DNA of 23,619 bases, from positions 18,638 through 42,256 of the forward strand of contig NW_014040039.1 in NCBI RefSeq assembly GCF_001186125.1, read 5' to 3'. Below, piece after piece: positions 20,133-23,619 of this stretch. The notes under the pieces are model-generated. The model did no database searches and was not told where the DNA came from. It saw only the letters and a list, made by a program, of their open reading frames with translations. Position 1 is the stretch's first letter; each line of letters begins with the position of its first letter. Origin of the DNA: Sphaeroforma arctica JP610 (taxonomy: Eukaryota > Opisthokonta > Ichthyosporea > Ichthyophonida). Made by a program: the position numbers and the translations under genes.

Positions 20133-22638
20133 CGTACACATACATATAAATACATACATACATACGTACATTTCACACATATATATATATATACATATTT
20201 AAGAATAAGTGTATGAACATATATATATAATTGTATCATTGGTATGTATATGTATATGAATACACACACACATATATATATACATACATATACATGTGCA
20301 CACCCACGCACACGCACATGATATAATATATGTATATATTTATACAGACACACACACATGCACACATGCACACAGGAACAAATATATATATATACATAAA
20401 TATAAATATATATATATATAAATATATATAGATATAGATATAGATAGATAGATATATATATATACTTTAATAAAATGATATAATCGCACGTAAGGGTGAT
20501 ACACATCGAATTGTAACCAATCGACGCATCATGAGCCAGAACATACGCTGTGTATTTGTATCCGCAGTAAGATACAATATCTAACCAGCTGTAGTTTGCT
20601 GTTACGCTGAGAAGGTAGAAACCACCAAAGACCACAAGAACTTCGAGTATGAGCCACACCAGCATCGAACTAGCCACAATTCCCAATTTTTCGGGTTCAA
20701 ATCTGCAAGTCGAAGTAAGGTTCTGATAAGCACGAGTTGGCCCAGTCGGTTGGAGCAGCGCACGTTGTCACTTACAGGGAAAAGATCATCGTAAATCATC
20801 TTAAAACGCTTGAATTGTGTAAATATTACAATAGCAACGGGTCATCGATACATTTTTATCAAAGTGGACGAGACTGTAGCACCCGAGTTTTGTATAGAAC
20901 GAGAGCAAATGAGTTGCAACCCGTGCAACACTTACGTTCCCTGATGTCCGTAGTAGATCCCCGTGAGTACGACAAATGTGACGTACGACATCGCTAGCCG
21001 TGCGAGGTGAGAAGAAGCGATGAATTATTTAGCAGATGGCATCGTTTGAGCGGACTGAGTGCGCTCACGCACAGCAAAGTGAGTGATATGTCGTAAAACA
21101 TATCAGCGCATTGAACAAGGTTGTTGTGGAAGTTCTCACAGCTTGAGCTATATACTGATACGTACACAAATAATTACTTGACATATAATGAAATACACAA
21201 GTACACTAGCACATTTGCATCAACATGTATATAGACCTACGAGCTCAGAAATTGATTGCAACTGTACGCGTGCCAATTGGGTGTCGCAAGTTCACCTCGC
21301 GATATACAAAACAAACACCATGATATGAGATAAAACGAACTTATACACTGAAAGCGAGTTCGAGTACAGCATGACTCAAAACCCTAGAACAAAGTGAAGC
21401 AATAGACGAAGGATGTTGAAATCTTACTCGTAGATTCATATTTACGTGCGCATACACATAAATTTTTACGATCCATTCAAGTGACATACAAAATCCTGAA
21501 ACCAACTCATGCCGAACAGCGTATCACTACAGGAACAATTGCATGCACAGATGCTGCATTGATATGCCTAATCGCTAGAGAACAATGGGGTTGCGAGACC
21601 CACGCTTTCACCTGGTATGTATAGATCCGGTGCATTGATATCATCCCTTGGGTTCAGGAACTGGCCTTCATGCGACAGCCGCCTTGACCAGTCCTATACA
21701 AGTCGTGCCAGCGGAGAATTGATTAGGAAACACAGTGTCATAGGAGTTATAATGTTCAACAAGTGGTGGTTGCATGGATAGCAAAACAGCGACCACATCA
21801 CAGCTGAATATATCTGAAAAGAGATAGTATCCGTATGTACTATTGCCAAATGAGAAACAAGCATACTTCATATAATACGATGGAAAGCTTCTGACAGGGC
21901 GGTTGCCTTGAGTGGGTGATGGGTTGGAGCACAGCTATCCCCCAGAGATATTTTGATGCAAGCAAGCAAACCATAGCTAATAAATATAGCACTTACTTTG
22001 TGCAACCAGGGAAATACGATAAGCTTCATTTTGTTCAAGACGTACGCATTACTGACTTGAAAGTAGAACCGCAGCTTAGTTACGTTCCTTTCAACCTGGC
22101 AGCATAAATTTGAGAATAAGTAAATTAATGAAATTCAAGGGGTAACGCAGGGTTCCGCTAAAAGTCCATGGAATATGTGGTACACACAGACGCACACTTA
22201 GAGCAAGATATACACAGCACGAAAGCTTGCTCCTATTAACAACCCGTGCACATCTACATACATCAGCCTTTTTCGCGTCCCAATCGGTAACATTGGCCGC
22301 CATAGAGCTAAACATAGGGTTGTGGACAAGCGATGCCATTTGTTCAAACCCAGGGCCATTGAGCGACTCAGATCCTGCCGGCGCGTGTGCTTGCTGCTGC
22401 TGAGTGTGTGGGCGTATCTGTTGGGGTAGTGGCTGGAAATGGGGTGGTTGCATATGTGCCGGGGAAAGCGACGACGGTCTCTGTGCCTGGGCTGGATTCG
22501 GGGGTTGGCCGAAATTGCCACCCATGCCTCCGCTAGTACCAAACCCGCCCCCGTTGTGGTTTTGGCCGTACATGCCTCCGTTTACATTGCCGTACATGTC
22601 GTTCCCAACTCCTCCACCAAATCCCCCAGCGCCGGTAC
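19124..22638 (-). CDS. YIF1: YIF1 homologue, ER-Golgi membrane protein (5'-partial)
   Basis: Exons (minus): 22638-22262, 22095-21997, 21693-21612, 20993-20936, 20702-20547, 19707-19614, 19264-19124. All introns are GT-AG, phases agree, and they give 335 residues in the window. Residues 1-115 are Gly/Asn/Gln/Pro-rich and precede the family block 'KLRFYFQVSNAYVLNKM', then 'FPWLHKDW', 'NAPDLYIPAMSYVTFVVLTG', 'GIVASSMLVWLILEVL', 'YCGYKYTAMI' and a hydrophobic C-terminus. Five membrane segments are visible (about 188-203, 213-235, 256-273, 276-290, 318-335). YIF1 is known to pair with YIP1 in ER-Golgi transport; that role here is inferred. The initiator exon lies beyond the window or is hidden in the microsatellite tract. 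Similarity to human YIF1A/B is strong along the whole conserved half. Confidence 0.93.
19614..19707 (-). CDS. YIF1: YIF1 exon (third and fourth spans)
   Basis: This 94-nt exon runs from acceptor aattgcag| to donor ttttgg|gtaagt. It encodes a hydrophobic hairpin 'MIMALAAFMVGGITPYYCVM' and on to 'VVVFW'. Confidence 0.9.
19708..20546 (-). other. YIF1 intron filled with microsatellites
   Basis: This 839-nt intron has donor gtatgt and acceptor cacaattgcag. About 19860-20470 is almost continuous (CA)n, (TA)n, (CATA)n and (GATA)n-like simple sequence. Confidence 0.9.
19860..20470. repeat. Compound microsatellite cluster
   Basis: Alternating (CA)n, (TA)n and (CATA)n tracts with a short GATA-type run near 20430-20450, all inside a YIF1 intron. 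Confidence 0.92.
20547..20702 (-). CDS. YIF1: YIF1 exon (second span to GYKY motif)
   Basis: This 156-nt exon runs from acceptor acttgcag| to donor acagc|gtatgt. It encodes 'FEPEKLGIVASSMLVWLI' through 'YCGYKYT'. The open frame continues into the intron, but family alignment and donor quality end the exon here. Confidence 0.92.
20936..20993 (-). CDS. YIF1: YIF1 exon (first membrane span)
   Basis: This 58-nt exon runs from acceptor cggctag| to donor ggaac|gtaagt. It encodes 'MSYVTFVVLTGIYYGHQG' with split codons at both ends, matching 'MAFITYVLLAGMALG' in animal YIF1. Confidence 0.9.
21612..21693 (-). CDS. YIF1: YIF1 exon (NAPDLYIP motif)
   Basis: This 82-nt exon runs from acceptor ttgtatag| to donor ccag|gtgaaa, ending in phase 1. 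It carries the signature 'RDDINAPDLYIP', which is nearly invariant in YIF1 proteins just before the first membrane span. Confidence 0.92.
21997..22095 (-). CDS. YIF1: YIF1 exon (conserved cytosolic block)
   Basis: This 99-nt exon is phase 0 on both sides, with acceptor gctgccag and donor aaa|gtaagt. 'VTKLRFYFQVSNAYVLNKM' matches the human YIF1A block 'VNKLKYFFAVDTAYVAKKL'. Confidence 0.9.
22262..22638 (-). CDS. YIF1: YIF1, first visible exon (Gly/Gln-rich N-terminus)
   Basis: This exon starts after ccttgtag with two bases of a split codon, so an upstream exon must exist. It encodes 125 residues rich in Gly, Asn, Gln, Pro and His, then 'NPMFSSMAANV', which corresponds to the family's 'DPM' segment before the conserved core. 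The donor reads gat|gtatgt, phase 0. Confidence 0.88.
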
Positions 22639-22868
22639 CTACAAGGTACAGTCATGAAAACACCATAGCTCTCATTTAATTAGGACATACATGCGCAGAG
22701 AAAAAAGCATAGATATTCACTACACCGACTTTCGCTATTTACGTATTCAATGTACAAAAAAATATATCCCAAAACTCACATACAGAGAAGCATTCATACA
22801 CACTACATCCATAGCTTGCATTATTCCAACTGGCATAGGTCGATTTAGATTTGCATCTATATACTATG

Positions 22869-22869
<1 letters not shown>

Positions 22870-22904
<35 letters not shown>

Positions 22905-23364
22905 ATATATATATATATATATATTTATACTTTTTATGTATGTACGTATATATACACACATATATACAAAATTTGGTATATATACACACATATATACAAA
23001 ATTTGGTATATATATACGTATGAATATTTATATGTACAGGTATATGTGTAAATTCATGCATATATATGTACATGCATATACATGCATATACACACAAAAC
23101 TATATAAATACATACCTAAATATATAAATATATATACAAAAATCTAAATGTATATATAGACAAGCAAATACGAAATGTTTAAGTAGACACACACACACAC
23201 ACACACAGCTATATACATATATAGGTATACATAAATAAACACATATATCTATGCATAAGTATACACACAGGGTTTTTAGGGTTTTAGACACACACACACA
23301 TATATATATAAATAAATATATACATTCATACCCGCATACGTACATATGCATACAACACACACGC

Positions 23365-23395
<31 letters not shown>

Positions 23396-23499
23396 TATAT
23401 AAACATATACTTAACATACGCACACACACATATATATATACATACATATATGTTCATACATACATATAGACACACACACACACACACAGACACGCATGT

Positions 23500-23532
<33 letters not shown>

Positions 23533-23600
23533 CATACACCAACACACACATGCACACATCATATACATTAATATATATATATATATATATACTAACAAAA
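22870..23600. repeat. Compound microsatellite cluster
   Basis: Almost continuous (TA)n, (CA)n and (CATA)n simple sequence lies upstream of the first visible YIF1 exon, presumably in intron 1. A long TA run lies near 22872-22899. A telomere-like tttagggtttta motif lies near 23274. Confidence 0.92.
22951..23010. repeat. Exact 30-bp tandem duplication
   Basis: Two identical 30-bp units (22951-22980 and 22981-23010) contain a short non-simple core (caaaatttgg) flanked by TA/CA repeats, which indicates a recent slippage or duplication event. Confidence 0.92.
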
Positions 23601-23619
23601 ACTTACCACATACACACAC

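Noticed and set aside
20090-20546. Downstream part of the minus-strand open frame that follows the YIF1 GYKY exon
   Set aside because: A good donor (gtatgt) and the family alignment end the exon at 20547. The remainder is intronic microsatellite translation.
20691-20701. tRNA B-box-like gggttcaaatc
   Set aside because: It overlaps a YIF1 exon start and no matching A-box or cloverleaf is present.
23599-23619. Possible exon end with a gtaagt donor at the window edge (minus strand)
   Set aside because: The donor-like sequence sits in (CA)n repeat. It could be the missing YIF1 exon boundary, but nothing coding-like is visible before the window ends.

Overview
The window looks like nuclear DNA of an intron-rich, repeat-rich eukaryote. 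Two host genes lie on the minus strand, each cut by several short GT-AG introns. The introns are full of (TA)n, (CA)n and (CATA)n microsatellites, and one side of the window holds decayed LTR-retrotransposon remains. Both proteins resemble animal-type families (ARID4 and YIF1). My best guess is a unicellular relative of animals such as an ichthyosporean; this is inference, not shown by the sequence.

Layout. Positions 1-740 have no recognisable gene. About 740-4560 (+) is a broken Ty3/gypsy-like LTR element with gag, RNase H, an accessory 'VDMFA...NPPW' segment and integrase. About 4560-5800 is unassigned. About 5800-7210 (-) is a second broken element, probably Ty1/copia-like, with gag- and protease-like traces and a copia-type half-tRNA primer-binding site. 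About 7210-8778 is unassigned and probably holds the 3' UTR of the next gene.

From 17581 down to 8779 (-) runs an ARID4-like chromatin gene that I could resolve into eight exons with matching phases (1645 aa). It has an N-terminal Tudor region, an RBB1NT domain, a Tudor-knot/chromobarrel and a C-terminal basic helix. It has no ARID DNA-binding domain, and exon 6 carries about 35 copies of a 21-bp coding minisatellite. From beyond 22638 down to 19124 (-) runs a YIF1 gene, a five-pass ER-Golgi membrane protein of the YIP1 family. Seven exons are visible and the first exon lies outside or was not recognised.

The two host genes share orientation and are about 1.5 kb apart. They act in unrelated processes (chromatin repression and early secretory transport), so I see no operon-like or cassette-like system. 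The most notable observation is the ARID-less, repeat-expanded ARID4 homologue.
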